From Atopomonas hussainii (GTDB lineage: Bacteria; Pseudomonadota; Gammaproteobacteria; Pseudomonadales; Pseudomonadaceae): a stretch of DNA of 64,000 bases. This document shows, piece after piece, positions 44,025 through 54,026 of this stretch. Position 1 is the stretch's first letter; each line of letters opens with the position of its first letter. The notes beneath the pieces are model-generated. The model made no database searches and was not told the DNA's origin. It saw nothing but the letters and a program-made list of their open reading frames with translations. The stretch spans positions 157,342-221,341 of the forward strand of contig NZ_FOAS01000006.1 of the NCBI RefSeq assembly GCF_900109735.1, written 5' to 3'. A program made the position numbers and the translations under genes.

Positions 44025-46771
44025 GCGCTGCCCTCCTCGGCGTTGACCTCGCAAAAACGCTGCCACATCTGTTGATAGGCACTCTCAAACTTGGCGGTGA
44101 ACGCGGCGCCATTACACAACAGCGACGCCTGCATCTCTTGCCGCAGACTGCCGTGCAAGTCCCCCAATGCTGTGGTGTCGCCGGCCAGACGTTCGGCAAT
44201 CGCCAGATATTCCTCAGGCGTATCGGCAATCCACTCATCGCGCCCCAAACCATGCAGGATGGTCGCGCCCATGCGCCCCATGGTCGGCCGGTGCCGCAAG
44301 GTGACAAACGGCAAGCCCTGCCACAGCGACTCAAACAGGGTGGTGCCCGAGTTATGCGGAAAGCAATCTAGGATGATGTCGATATCTTGCATGGCCACAT
44401 AGGCCGGGCTGGAATAGCCAAACAACAAGCGCTCGCGGGCCACGCCGCGCTCGGTGAAGAAGGCGGCAAAGCGCTCAGCCACCTCTGGGTCTGCCAGCGT
44501 TTTGGTATTTAGCGCCAAACGTGATTCCGGCACCCGCTGTAACAGCTTGGCCCACAGACCGAGGTCGTGCTTGTTCAGGCGAATGGTGCGCGACAGGCAA
44601 CCGAAGGTGACATAGCCATTGCGCTTAAAGGGCGACTGCTCAGCCAGCGGCCAGTCGTTGCCTTGGTAGCAAAACAGGGGGCTGTCGACGAACCAAGGCT
44701 GTTCGGCAATCGCGTCTTCATAACCCTCAGGCAGGAACTGCCGGTCGCACATCAGGTAGTCGATCTGCGTCAGGCCGGTGGTGTAGCCATAACCCATCCA
44801 CGACAGCTGCACCGGCGCTGGTTTCAGCGCGAAGGTATGCAGGCGATTACCGGCGGTATGCCCGGCCAAGTCGACGAGGATATCGATGCCATCGGCGCGA
44901 ATCCGCTCGGCCAACTGCTCATGGGATAACCCCGGCGCATGGCACCAGTGATCCACCATGCCCTTGAACACCTCGGTGATGTCATCGGGAAAGCGCACAT
45001 CCGAATAGGCATAGATCTCGAAACGCTGGTGATCGTGATGACGCAGCAAGGGGTCGATAAAGTAGCGGCAGGCATGCCGGCGAAAATCTGGCGAGACGTA
45101 ACCAATCTTCAGCCGACGGCTCGGTGAGCGCGGGTTGGCATACGCCTGATACCGCGCCGGTGGATACACAGGCTCAACCGCTCGCCGGTAGCCGGCCAAC
45201 ACCTGACGATGATCCAGATCGGGGCTGTAGTTAAGCGTAAACAGATAATTACTGTAAAAACCGCCCGGCTCACCCAAGTGGCTTTCCAGAATCTCCAACG
45301 CCTGCTCAATACGCAGGGTTGACGAGTACAAACCTGCCAGATTAATCAACGGGCCGCTTTGCTGCTCTGCCTCGGCCAAGCTCAAGGCCTGATTGAAATG
45401 CCGTTCAGCTTCCTCACACTGGTCCAGATGCACGCACGCTAGACCCAACACATTGTAGGTATAGCTGTTTGCCTCTAACGCCAGCGCGGCTTCGGCATAG
45501 CGCTTTGCCAAAGCCGGTGCGCTGGCCTGAATGTGCTGACTGGCCAACTCCAACCAGCCACCGGCGTGCTCCGGCTGCAGCGCAATGGCCCGTTGCAAGC
45601 AGCCTTCGGCATCCACATGACGGGTCGCTAGGCCGTACACCAAACCCAGATTGCGCCACGCCGAGGCGGTGTCCTGCTTGAGCTGCAAGATCCGCAAGAA
45701 ACACTGCTCTGCCTTATCCAGCAGCCCTTGGCTGCGGTAGCACACGCCCAAGTTATTCAGGTAGTCGGTATTGCTGATATCGCGCTCAACCGCCTGCTCG
45801 AAGCACTGCGTGGCTTCAGCCAAGTCGTGCCGATACGTCAGCAACAAGGTGCCCAAGTTGTACCAAGCCGCTGCCTGCCGTGGATCGCGCTGTAAGGCCT
45901 GACGAAATACCTGCTCAGCCTCGGCCAAGCGTTCGGCTTGCGCATAGAAACCGCCCACCGCCAACGCCACTTCAGGCTCTTGTGGGCAGTCCAGCAACAG
46001 CTGTTGATAACACTTTTCGGCGCGTTCTGTGTCGTGCTGCGCATACCACACCGCCTCGGCTAGGCGCACGGCCACATGGCTGGCATCGGCCTGCTGAGCA
46101 CGCTGTAACAAGCGTTCAGCATGGTTCAGCTGCTGCTCTTCAAGGCTGAGCACCACTGCTGCGGCAAGGCACTCGGGATCACGTTCTTGCGCGGCCAACG
46201 GCAGCCACAGCTGTTGCGCCTCATCACGCAAGCCCAGGTAAAAGGTCGCCAAAAAATAGGCGCGCTGGCCCTGCGCATCACGATCACGGGGATTGGCCAG
46301 CAGCTCACGCACCTGCTGCCACGCTTTGTTAGCCACCGCGTCGTTAACCGCTTGGGTTAGATTTTGCGCCGGCGTCTGCGCCTCGGCACCAGCAGCCACC
46401 GCCGTTTGCATGCGCTCGACCGCCGCCAGGCTTTGCTGAATCTCCGCCACTTGCGGTGCTAGCGCCTGTGCTTGGCGCAAAGCCTGCTCGGCGGCAGGCC
46501 AGTCGGCCAGCTGAATCTGCGCCTTGGCTAAGTTGAACCAGGCCTGCGCATCTTGCTGATTAGCGTCGACACAGGCCTGCCAGCAACTGCGCGCAGTAAA
46601 ACTATCGCGCACAGCCAAGGCAGCCTCACCGAGCATGGCCTGTAACTGCAACTGTTCAGGCTGTTCGTGCAATACCCACTGACAACAAGCGCGCACACGG
46701 GTGTAGTCGCCTTCCTTGAAAGCCTGTTCGGCTTGGGAAGTTAAAAAGCCGCACATCCACTCGCGGATCAT
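44021..46771 (-). CDS. TPR-containing OGT-type (GT41) glycosyltransferase
   Basis: 916 aa. N-terminal array of TPR repeats (about 1-490; e.g. AAAWYNLGTLLLTYRHDLAEATQCFEQAVE, DYLNNLGVCYRSQGLLDKAEQCFLRIL), then a catalytic region (about 545-900) of the O-GlcNAc transferase/SPINDLY family: RLKIGYVSPDFRRHACRYFIDPLLRHHD, VDLAGHTAGNRLHTFALKPAPVQLSWMGYGYTTG, FGCLSRTIRLNKHDLGLWAKLL, and SGTTLFESLWQGLPFVTL. Soluble. Such proteins O-glycosylate Ser/Thr of proteins; beside fliC and flgL the obvious acceptor is flagellin. First gene of the sugar operon, 65 bp after flgL with no terminator between. The donor sugar is inferred only. Confidence 0.88.
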   Translation of the reverse strand: MIREWMCGFLTSQAEQAFKEGDYTRVRACCQWVLHEQPEQLQLQAMLGEAALAVRDSFTARSCWQACVDANQQDAQAWFNLAKAQIQLADWPAAEQALRQAQALAPQVAEIQQSLAAVERMQTAVAAGAEAQTPAQNLTQAVNDAVANKAWQQVRELLANPRDRDAQGQRAYFLATFYLGLRDEAQQLWLPLAAQERDPECLAAAVVLSLEEQQLNHAERLLQRAQQADASHVAVRLAEAVWYAQHDTERAEKCYQQLLLDCPQEPEVALAVGGFYAQAERLAEAEQVFRQALQRDPRQAAAWYNLGTLLLTYRHDLAEATQCFEQAVERDISNTDYLNNLGVCYRSQGLLDKAEQCFLRILQLKQDTASAWRNLGLVYGLATRHVDAEGCLQRAIALQPEHAGGWLELASQHIQASAPALAKRYAEAALALEANSYTYNVLGLACVHLDQCEEAERHFNQALSLAEAEQQSGPLINLAGLYSSTLRIEQALEILESHLGEPGGFYSNYLFTLNYSPDLDHRQVLAGYRRAVEPVYPPARYQAYANPRSPSRRLKIGYVSPDFRRHACRYFIDPLLRHHDHQRFEIYAYSDVRFPDDITEVFKGMVDHWCHAPGLSHEQLAERIRADGIDILVDLAGHTAGNRLHTFALKPAPVQLSWMGYGYTTGLTQIDYLMCDRQFLPEGYEDAIAEQPWFVDSPLFCYQGNDWPLAEQSPFKRNGYVTFGCLSRTIRLNKHDLGLWAKLLQRVPESRLALNTKTLADPEVAERFAAFFTERGVARERLLFGYSSPAYVAMQDIDIILDCFPHNSGTTLFESLWQGLPFVTLRHRPTMGRMGATILHGLGRDEWIADTPEEYLAIAERLAGDTTALGDLHGSLRQEMQASLLCNGAAFTAKFESAYQQMWQRFCEVNAEEGSA

Positions 46772-46808
46772 GCCTTCTCCGTCAATTTCTTGTTACTGAC
46801 AGAGTAGA

Positions 46809-46824
46809 TGCACTAACTAGGCCA
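46809..46824 (-). promoter_or_regulatory. Weak sigma-54-like element before the sugar operon
   Basis: Minus strand TGGCCTAGTTAGTGCA keeps GG-N10-GC but the -12 box (GTGCA) is poor. It lies in the 65-bp gap after flgL. The operon may simply be read through from flgL. Confidence 0.25.
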
Positions 46825-46836
46825 AGCGACTAAAAA

Positions 46837-48135
46837 TTATCTGAGGACATCAAACAAGCTCAGGCTGCTGATGCGCACAAAGCTTTGCTGCGAGGCCTGC
46901 AAAATGATCTCTTGGTAAGACAAGCGCGACAGCGCATCGGCATAGTCGAGATCACGCAAATCAGACTGCACGCCTTGGTTGATGAGGGTGACGTCTTGAT
47001 TAAAAAACTCGGTGGACTCCACCACATTCAGCCGCGCACCAATCTCACCACGCCCCTCAAGCACTTTGCTGTAGACGTTATCGACATTGGTGATGGCGAC
47101 CGCCACCGCATCACGCACGGCCAGATTGCCCGCCGGATTATCTTGGGCGTTTTCCAGCGCAACGCGCAGGTCGTACACCGTATTGAGCAAGCTGCGCTTT
47201 TCTAAAGTGGGGTTGCGATTGATCGTGAAGCTATCCCCGGCAACCGGCACCCCATCAAACTGCACCCGCACGCCACCGTAACGAATCGTATCCGACTCAT
47301 TGGGATTGTCATCCAATTGCCCCACCTGTAACACGTTGGCATCCGGCAGGGTTGGCGGCAAACCAGAAAGCGGCGGGTTAGCCTGATCGTAAATCACATA
47401 GTCACGGTCGCTGGTGAAGTAAACCGCCATGCCATCGGTGGCAGCCGGCGGGTTACTGCGTGGGAAAACGCTGTCGTAGGCAATTTTATCTTCAACAATA
47501 CCCAGCGAAATGCGGCCGGCGCCGGTGTTTGCCCCTGCTGCTGCCGTGGTCACCCGGTTGGCGTTAAAGCTGTTCTCAAACAACACCTTGCCGTTGTCGT
47601 TAATCGGCACAAAGGTGCTACTGGCAATTTGGATTTCGCGCTGCCCTTCATCGCCCTGATACAGGTAGGGGCCGGCAGAGTTAGTGCCATCAAAAAAGAA
47701 CGGCTCGGTTTTGCCCAAGTTACCGGCAAACAAATACTCGCCACGCGCATTGCGGCTATTGAGCAGGTTCAGCAACTCTTCTTCACGCTCGCGCAACTCT
47801 TTGGCCAGCGCCGCTTTATCGGTACGGTCTTGCGCACCATTGCCTGCCTGTACGGCAATTTCGCGCACCCGCTGCATCACGTTGTCGATGGAAGTAAGGA
47901 TGCTTTCTTCTTGGGTCAGGCTATTATTTGCCGCGGTCAGATTGGCTTGAAACTGGTCATACAGCGACTTCTCTTGCTCTAACTGCAGCAAGCGTGCGGC
48001 GGCGACCGGGTCGTCGGCGGGGGTCAGGATGCGTTTGCCGGTGCTGATCTGCTCTTGCGAGCGGGTGAGATCGGCGTAGTTACGCTGCAAGCCTGAGATG
48101 GCGTTGTTAAAGGCCTGAACCGTGGAGATACGCAT
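46837..48135 (-). CDS. flgL: Flagellar hook-filament junction protein FlgL (HAP3)
   Basis: 432 aa. N-terminal MRISTVQAFNNAISGLQRNYADLTRSQEQISTGKRILTPADDPVAAARLLQLEQ and C-terminal DYADALSRLSYQEIILQASQQSFVRISSLSLFDVLR are flagellin-like coiled ends; the middle (about 140-330) is variable. Links hook to filament with FlgK. 12 bp after flgK; last flagellar gene of the flgF-L operon before the sugar genes. Confidence 0.94.
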   Translation of the reverse strand: MRISTVQAFNNAISGLQRNYADLTRSQEQISTGKRILTPADDPVAAARLLQLEQEKSLYDQFQANLTAANNSLTQEESILTSIDNVMQRVREIAVQAGNGAQDRTDKAALAKELREREEELLNLLNSRNARGEYLFAGNLGKTEPFFFDGTNSAGPYLYQGDEGQREIQIASSTFVPINDNGKVLFENSFNANRVTTAAAGANTGAGRISLGIVEDKIAYDSVFPRSNPPAATDGMAVYFTSDRDYVIYDQANPPLSGLPPTLPDANVLQVGQLDDNPNESDTIRYGGVRVQFDGVPVAGDSFTINRNPTLEKRSLLNTVYDLRVALENAQDNPAGNLAVRDAVAVAITNVDNVYSKVLEGRGEIGARLNVVESTEFFNQDVTLINQGVQSDLRDLDYADALSRLSYQEIILQASQQSFVRISSLSLFDVLR

Positions 48136-48146
48136 AGCGGGCCTCG

Positions 48147-50165
48147 TTACCTAAAGGTGCCAATAAGGGTATCGAACGTTGAGCGGGCAACTTGAATCAA
48201 CTGCGCCGCCGCTTGGTAATACTGTTGGAACTGCACTAAGTTGGCGGCCTCTTCATCGAGGTTCACCGCCGACAGCGAGTCGCGGTTATCCGCCGCTTGC
48301 TTAAGGATGATCTGGCTCGCCTCGTTATTAATGCGCGCCTGACTGGTGAGCGTACCCACGCGCTCGACCAAATCGCCGTAACCATCGGTAAAACTTGCCC
48401 CAGTGGTATTCGGCGCTAACGGATCAACCCCAATGGTGGCTTTGGATTGCAAACCCACCAACTCAAGACCATTTAAGTTATTCGACACACCATTGGCGTT
48501 GAAGTTAAGGCGGAAGGTATCCGCCGTTTGCGGCACGCCGCTTAGGGTGAATTCAAAGGTGTAGGTGCCGTCGCTCACCGTCAGAGTATTGGTCTGCCCG
48601 GGAGTAATGGTGGTGGTCGCACCGCCGGGCACAAAGCCCGCGCCGGAGCCAGAGCCGGCTAAGGTCAGCTGATTGGTGCCGGCATCAAAGGTTAGGTTGA
48701 TGCCGCCAGTGCCAAAGAAGCCGGCCGCGCCGGTTAATTGGCTGATCACAATCGGGCTAGGGCCACTGGTGAGTTTGACCGGGCCCAGCGTGCCATTGCC
48801 GCTATTGGTGATGGTTGCCTCACCTTTGCCGGGGCCGGCAAAGGCCAACTGATCGGCTTGATCGAGCTGCCGCGCAATGTCGGTGGCACCGCGCCGAGTG
48901 GGCTGCAAAGTGAACTGATCGCCGACGTTAAAGGTGCCACTTTGCAGGTTAAGGCTCACGCCATCAAAGGTGATGCTACCGGGTATCGCCGGCAAGGCAC
49001 CGCTGGACACCGCCGACTGATCGCTCAGACGGCGCACGGTGTAACCCGTGGCAGTCACTTCGAATTCGTAATCACTGAGGGTCAGCTGGCTGGAGTCCGT
49101 GATGGTCAGATTCAGCTGGCCGGTGCCGGTGTTAGCCGGTTGCGCCAGCACCCGCAAGCGCGCCGCCAGTGGGTCATTCACGCTACGAAATAGCTCGGCA
49201 CCCGGCTGACCGCGCAGGTCGATGCCCTGCCCCAGCTGATCATTCACCCGGTCGGCAATGGCAATCGAAAGCCGCCCGAGGCTGTTGTAGGTTTCATCCA
49301 ACACTTCGGCACGGAATTGCAGCAGGCCGCCGATTTCCCCGCCCGAGCCGGTCAGCAGTGAGGTGACATCTTGCGTACTGGCGCCGGAAATAAAGTTAAC
49401 GTTGAACTTGCTCGGGTCTTCGCGGCTGGGTGTCGCGCTGAGCTTGGCGGCGGTGGTGCCGACCACTAACGGCTGGCCGGAACCGACGAAGATATTCATC
49501 GCGCCGTCGTCTTGCTCCACAGCATTGATGCCGACCAACTGCGACAGCTGACGCATGACTTCTTCGCGGGCGTCGAGCAAGTCATTGGGCTCTTTACCGT
49601 TGGCTTTGGCCAAGGCAATGGCATCGTTGTACTGGGCAATGCTCTCGGCAAAGCGGTTGACCTTGTCGGTCACGGCCACTAACTGCTGATTGACGAAGCT
49701 GTTTTGCTTATCCAGCTGCTCGTACACGGTATTAAAGCGCTTGGCCAAGCCTTGCGCCTCGGACAGCAGCAGCTGGCGCCCGGCGACTGAGCCGGGGTCT
49801 TCGGCGGCCACTTGCACGGCGGAGAAAAATTTCTGCAAGCCGGGAGTGATGCCGGTTTGACTGTTAGCCAGCAGCGAGTCGATCTGTTCGATTTGGCTGC
49901 GATAGTTGGCCAGCTGGCTGTCTAGGCTGGTGGCGCTGCGCAGCTGGCTGACTAATAACTCAGAGGCAATCCGGCGGATATTCGCCGTGCTTACCCCTGA
50001 GCCCACGTAACCGGCGCCGGAGAACTGCGGCAAGCGCGTGGCGTTTTGTGTTTCTTGGCGAGAAAACCCAGGCGTGCTGACGTTGGCGATGTTATGACCG
50101 GTCACCGTCAGAGAGTTTTTGCTGGCTGCCAAGCCTGACAAGCCGATATTGAGTAAGTCCGCCAT
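48147..50165 (-). CDS. flgK: Flagellar hook-associated protein FlgK (HAP1)
   Basis: 672 aa. N-terminal rod-type signature MADLLNIGLSGLAASKNSLTVTGHNIANVSTPGFSRQ and C-terminal VNLDEEAANLVQFQQYYQAAAQLIQVARSTFDTLIGTF. The large central region (about 340-580) is Gly/Thr/Ser-rich. First junction protein on the hook. 10 bp after flgJ in the same operon. Confidence 0.95.
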   Translation of the reverse strand: MADLLNIGLSGLAASKNSLTVTGHNIANVSTPGFSRQETQNATRLPQFSGAGYVGSGVSTANIRRIASELLVSQLRSATSLDSQLANYRSQIEQIDSLLANSQTGITPGLQKFFSAVQVAAEDPGSVAGRQLLLSEAQGLAKRFNTVYEQLDKQNSFVNQQLVAVTDKVNRFAESIAQYNDAIALAKANGKEPNDLLDAREEVMRQLSQLVGINAVEQDDGAMNIFVGSGQPLVVGTTAAKLSATPSREDPSKFNVNFISGASTQDVTSLLTGSGGEIGGLLQFRAEVLDETYNSLGRLSIAIADRVNDQLGQGIDLRGQPGAELFRSVNDPLAARLRVLAQPANTGTGQLNLTITDSSQLTLSDYEFEVTATGYTVRRLSDQSAVSSGALPAIPGSITFDGVSLNLQSGTFNVGDQFTLQPTRRGATDIARQLDQADQLAFAGPGKGEATITNSGNGTLGPVKLTSGPSPIVISQLTGAAGFFGTGGINLTFDAGTNQLTLAGSGSGAGFVPGGATTTITPGQTNTLTVSDGTYTFEFTLSGVPQTADTFRLNFNANGVSNNLNGLELVGLQSKATIGVDPLAPNTTGASFTDGYGDLVERVGTLTSQARINNEASQIILKQAADNRDSLSAVNLDEEAANLVQFQQYYQAAAQLIQVARSTFDTLIGTFR

Positions 50166-50175
50166 GGTTTAGTCC

Positions 50176-51336
50176 TCAACCGGCCGGCGTGTTGCCAGTG
50201 GCAGCAGCGATCTGGGTGTAAGTCTGCATCTGCCGGGCGATTTGAGAGATCTTGCGCGCGTACTGCGGGTCGGTGGCGTAGCCGGCCTTTTGCAGTTCGC
50301 GTGCGTAGACATCACCGTTATCGGCCAGGCTCAGCGCTTCTTGATAGCGCGGATTGCTCTTTAGAAAGCTCACGTAGTCGTTAAAGCTGTCGGCGTAGCT
50401 GTCGTAGGCGCGGAACTGCGCTACTTGCCGCTCGCGCTTACCGCCAACGAACTCGGTGGTCACCACCCGCGCCGAATCGCCTTCCCAACTGTTGTGGGTT
50501 TTGATGCCGAACAGGTTATGGCTGCTCTTGCCTTCGCCAGTGCGGATCATGTGTTTGCCCCAGCCGGTTTCTAGCGCCGCTTGGGCGACTAAGAAGCGCG
50601 CCTCGACACCCAGCTCCTGCGCGGCTTGCTCGGCCATCGGCAGCATGTGCTGAACGAAATCTTGCGGCGAACTAAACGCCGACTTACTCGGCGCCAACGG
50701 CGGCTGGGCCAGGCGACGACCTTGGAAAATATCGCTCGAGCTGAGCGCTGGCTCTTTTGGCGCGGCAAAGGCTTGTGCGGCATTGGGGTTAGTTGCCGCA
50801 GCATCGGCGGCTTGTTCTGGCGGCACAATGCCGGCCAACAAGCGATCGGTCAGTTTGCCCGGCAAGCTCAAGCGGCGCTGATTAAGCAAACCCGAGTCAT
50901 CGCGGCCGCTTTCTGGCATAGCCACCAGTTTCTTGCGGCTAAGGTTTTTGCCGCTATCGGCCACCGCTTCGGGGGCAGTGCCGCTGGCCATCTGCGGGAA
51001 CGGATTAGCGCGCTTCACGCCTTCTTGCAGCTGGCTCATCTGCCGCACCAGCACATCGGCCAAGCCAATACCGGGCTTTTGCGCCAGCGACACCGACAGC
51101 TGCTGGTCGTACATGTCTTGGTAAAACTTGGTTTCTTTGCTGTTGAGGTAGTTGTCTTCGCTAAAGACTTCGTTGGCCTTACGCATAGCCTTCATCATTT
51201 CGTTGACGAACAGCGACTCGAACTCACGCGCCACGCGGGTGATGTTCTCCAGCGAGTTTTTGCCGTCGCCGACCTTGAGCTTATTAAGCCGGTTGAGGTC
51301 GGTGTAGCTGGCGTTCACGTCGTAGTCGATGCTCAT
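50176..51336 (-). CDS. flgJ: FlgJ: rod cap and peptidoglycan hydrolase
   Basis: 386 aa, two domains. Rod-binding domain at about 30-110 (ARELESLFVNEMMKAMRKANEVFSEDNYLNSKETKFYQDMYDQQLS), a disordered linker, and a glucosaminidase domain at about 225-375 with the catalytic glutamate in AQAALETGWGKHMIRTGEGKSSHNLFGIKTHNSWEGD. Makes the hole in peptidoglycan for the rod. Dual-domain form as in Pseudomonas and Salmonella. The start at 51336 is the family start (MSIDYDVNASYTDLNRLNKL). Confidence 0.94.
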   Translation of the reverse strand: MSIDYDVNASYTDLNRLNKLKVGDGKNSLENITRVAREFESLFVNEMMKAMRKANEVFSEDNYLNSKETKFYQDMYDQQLSVSLAQKPGIGLADVLVRQMSQLQEGVKRANPFPQMASGTAPEAVADSGKNLSRKKLVAMPESGRDDSGLLNQRRLSLPGKLTDRLLAGIVPPEQAADAAATNPNAAQAFAAPKEPALSSSDIFQGRRLAQPPLAPSKSAFSSPQDFVQHMLPMAEQAAQELGVEARFLVAQAALETGWGKHMIRTGEGKSSHNLFGIKTHNSWEGDSARVVTTEFVGGKRERQVAQFRAYDSYADSFNDYVSFLKSNPRYQEALSLADNGDVYARELQKAGYATDPQYARKISQIARQMQTYTQIAAATGNTPAG

Positions 51337-51346
51337 AACAAGTACC

Positions 51347-52447
51347 TCAGATCACAATCAGGTCGGCCTGTAGGGCACCGGCCTGCTTCAGCGCTTCGAG
51401 AATGGCCATCAAGTCGCTGGGGGCAGCGCCGACCAAATTCACCGCGCGCACAATTTCGTCCAGCGTGGTGCCGGGGCCGAACTTGAACATCGGCTTGGCC
51501 TCTTCATCCACACCCACCCGCGAGCGCGGCACTACGGCGGTTTGCCCGCCTGATAAGGCATCCGGCTGACTCACCAAGGGGTCTTCGGTGATGGTGACGG
51601 TCAGGCTGCCGTGGGTGACGGCGGCTGGCGAGACGCGCACGTTCTGGCCGATCACTATGGTGCCGGTACGCGAGTTAATAATGACTTTGGCCATGGCTTG
51701 GCCGGGCTCGACTTCGAGATTTTCCAGAATCGACAGGTAATCAACCCGCTGACCGGGGTCACGCGGCGCGCTGACGCGAATCGAAGTAGCGTCCAGCGCC
51801 TGTGCCACGCCCGGGCCTAGCAATTCGTTAATCCGATCGACGATGCGCTTGGCGGTGGTGAAGTCGGCACGATTAAGGTTCAGCGTCAGGCTATCGCCTT
51901 GGGCAAATGGGCTGGGCACGGCGCGCTCTACCGTGGCACCGGCAGGAATGCGCCCGGCTGAAGGGATATTGGCGGTGATGCGCGAGCCATCGGCGCCGCT
52001 GGCATCGAAGCCGCCGACCACTAAATTACCCTGCGCGATGGCGTAGACATTGCCGTCGATCCCTTTAAGCGGGGTCATCAGCAGACTGCCGCCACGCAGG
52101 CTCTTGGCGTTACCAATCGAGGAAATCGTCACATCGATGGTCTGCCCCGGCTTGGCAAAGGCCGGCAGCTCAGCATGAATCGACACCGCCGCGACGTTTT
52201 TCAGCTGCGCGTTGCCGCCGGTGGGCACCTTAATGCCGAACTGCGCCAGCATGTTGTTAAAGGTTTGCAGGGTAAACGGCGTCTGCGTGGTTTGGTCGCC
52301 GGTGCCGTTTAAGCCCACCACTAAGCCGTAACCAATCAACTGGTTACTGCGCACGCCTTGGATGCTCGCCAAGTCTTTTAGGCGCTCAGCCTGCACGCTG
52401 GGCACGAGGCTCAGCGACAACAACACGGTGCACAGAAAACGCCACAT
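51347..52447 (-). CDS. flgI: Flagellar P-ring protein FlgI
   Basis: 366 aa from ATG 52447, chosen because GAGG lies eight bases away; the ATG at 52453 is too close. Signal peptide [20 protein letters not shown], then [52 protein letters not shown], the family hallmark. Periplasmic ring around the rod in the peptidoglycan layer. The ribosome site overlaps the end of flgH. Confidence 0.95.
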   Translation of the reverse strand: MWRFLCTVLLSLSLVPSVQAERLKDLASIQGVRSNQLIGYGLVVGLNGTGDQTTQTPFTLQTFNNMLAQFGIKVPTGGNAQLKNVAAVSIHAELPAFAKPGQTIDVTISSIGNAKSLRGGSLLMTPLKGIDGNVYAIAQGNLVVGGFDASGADGSRITANIPSAGRIPAGATVERAVPSPFAQGDSLTLNLNRADFTTAKRIVDRINELLGPGVAQALDATSIRVSAPRDPGQRVDYLSILENLEVEPGQAMAKVIINSRTGTIVIGQNVRVSPAAVTHGSLTVTITEDPLVSQPDALSGGQTAVVPRSRVGVDEEAKPMFKFGPGTTLDEIVRAVNLVGAAPSDLMAILEALKQAGALQADLIVI

Positions 52448-52457
52448 GAGCATGTCC

Positions 52458-53171
52458 TCAGAACGGCCACAGCGGGCTTAGGAAGAAACGGTCCAGCCAA
52501 CCCGGCTGGCTGGCATTGGCAAACGCGCCGGTGCCGGAATAGGTGATGCGCGCATCGGCCACGCGGGTCGAGGGCACAGTGTTGTCTTGCGCGATGTCAT
52601 CGGCACGCACTAGGCCTTGAATACGGATCAGCTCATCGCCGGTGTTCAGCGTTAGCCACTTCTCGCCGCGTATCGCCAGCACGCCATTGGGCATCACATC
52701 GGCCACGGTCACCGTGATCGAGCCAGTCAGGCTGTTGCTCTGCCCTGCAGCACTCTCGCCCTCGAAAGCACGCGTACCGGTATAACTGCTGTTAAGCCCC
52801 AAGCGGTCGTTTTCCGCGCCCAAAAAACCTAAGCCTGAGAGCGGGTTTTTCGGCGCTACCGTCATACCTAAAATGGTCGGCACGCCAATGTTGGTGGTGC
52901 TTTTCTTGTCGATTTCCGAGTCGGCTTTTTTGCTGGCGGCCATTTTTTCATTCAAGGTGATGGTGATGATGTCGCCCACGCGATAGGCCTTACGGTCGTC
53001 GTACAAGTTCATGCCAAAACCGGCTTGATAAATAGCGCCGTTATTCACCTCCGGCGCCACCGGCGTGCGTGGTAGCACAGGCGCCCACGCAGGATCATCA
53101 GGCTTAGGTGGCGGGCTTACGCAGCCAGCCAGCGAGGCAATCAGAGCAATAACAACAAGTACACGGTTCAT
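52458..53171 (-). CDS. flgH: Flagellar L-ring lipoprotein FlgH
   Basis: 237 aa from ATG 53171. Lipoprotein signal with lipobox LAGC ([17 protein letters not shown]), so acylated and placed in the outer membrane. Family motifs [35 protein letters not shown] and [35 protein letters not shown] nine bases upstream is an alternative start. Between flgG and flgI in the usual order. Confidence 0.94.
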   Translation of the reverse strand: MNRVLVVIALIASLAGCVSPPPKPDDPAWAPVLPRTPVAPEVNNGAIYQAGFGMNLYDDRKAYRVGDIITITLNEKMAASKKADSEIDKKSTTNIGVPTILGMTVAPKNPLSGLGFLGAENDRLGLNSSYTGTRAFEGESAAGQSNSLTGSITVTVADVMPNGVLAIRGEKWLTLNTGDELIRIQGLVRADDIAQDNTVPSTRVADARITYSGTGAFANASQPGWLDRFFLSPLWPF

Positions 53172-53194
53172 GGCCTTCACCTACTCGTTACGCC

Positions 53195-53980
53195 TTACAG
53201 GTTCTGACTGATGTAAGCCAGCATCTGGTCGGAGGTGGAGATCACCTTGGAGTTCATCTCGTAGGCGCGCTGGGTGGTGATCATGTTCACCAACTCTTCC
53301 ACCACGCTGACGTTGGAGTTTTCCAAGGTGTTTTGCAGAATCTGCCCCAAGCCATTTAGGCCGGGGGTGTTGGGCTGCGGCGCGCCGCTGGCAGCGGTTT
53401 CTAAAAACAGGTTATTGCCGTAGGCCTGCAAACCGGCCGGGTTAATAAAGTCGGCGGTTTGAATATTGCCGATCACCTGCGGTGTGGGGTTGCCGAATGT
53501 GGTGACCGACACAGTGCCGTCTTCACCCACGGTAAAGGTTTGCACTTCTGGCGGCACGACAATGGCCGGCTCCAGCGAGAAGCCTTGCGAGGTGACCAGC
53601 TGGCCGTCGGAGCTCAAATGAAAACTACCGTCGCGGCTGTAACCCAAGGTGCCGTCAGGCAACAGAATCTGAAAGAAACCGCGGCCGTTAATCGCCAGAT
53701 CCAGCGGCTGCTCAGTGGTTTGCAAGCTGCCGGTGGTGAACACCTTTTGCGTGCCGGTCACGCGCACACCGGTACCGAGCTGCAAGCCGGAGGGCAACTG
53801 GCTGTCTTGGCTAGACTGGCCGCCGGGCTGACGACGGATCTGGTAGATCAAGTCTTCAAACTCGGCGCGATCACGCTTAAAGCCGGTGGTCGAGACGTTA
53901 GCCAGGTTGTTGGCGATGGTGTTTAAGTTGATGTCTTGCGCTTGCAGACCTGTCTTACTCACCCACAGTGCCGGAATCAT
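53195..53980 (-). CDS. flgG: Flagellar distal rod protein FlgG
   Basis: 261 aa. MIPALWVSKTGLQAQDINLNTIANNLANVSTTGFKRDRAEFEDLIYQ at the N terminus, LDLAINGRGFFQILLPDGTLGYSRDGSF in the middle and NVSVVEELVNMITTQRAYEMNSKVISTSDQMLAYISQNL at the end; normal length. Forms the distal rod. 46 bp after flgF. Confidence 0.96.
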   Translation of the reverse strand: MIPALWVSKTGLQAQDINLNTIANNLANVSTTGFKRDRAEFEDLIYQIRRQPGGQSSQDSQLPSGLQLGTGVRVTGTQKVFTTGSLQTTEQPLDLAINGRGFFQILLPDGTLGYSRDGSFHLSSDGQLVTSQGFSLEPAIVVPPEVQTFTVGEDGTVSVTTFGNPTPQVIGNIQTADFINPAGLQAYGNNLFLETAASGAPQPNTPGLNGLGQILQNTLENSNVSVVEELVNMITTQRAYEMNSKVISTSDQMLAYISQNL

Positions 53981-54026
53981 GTTGAACTCCTTGCGGCGAC
54001 GTTTTTCTGTCAGCCGAATTGGTTAA

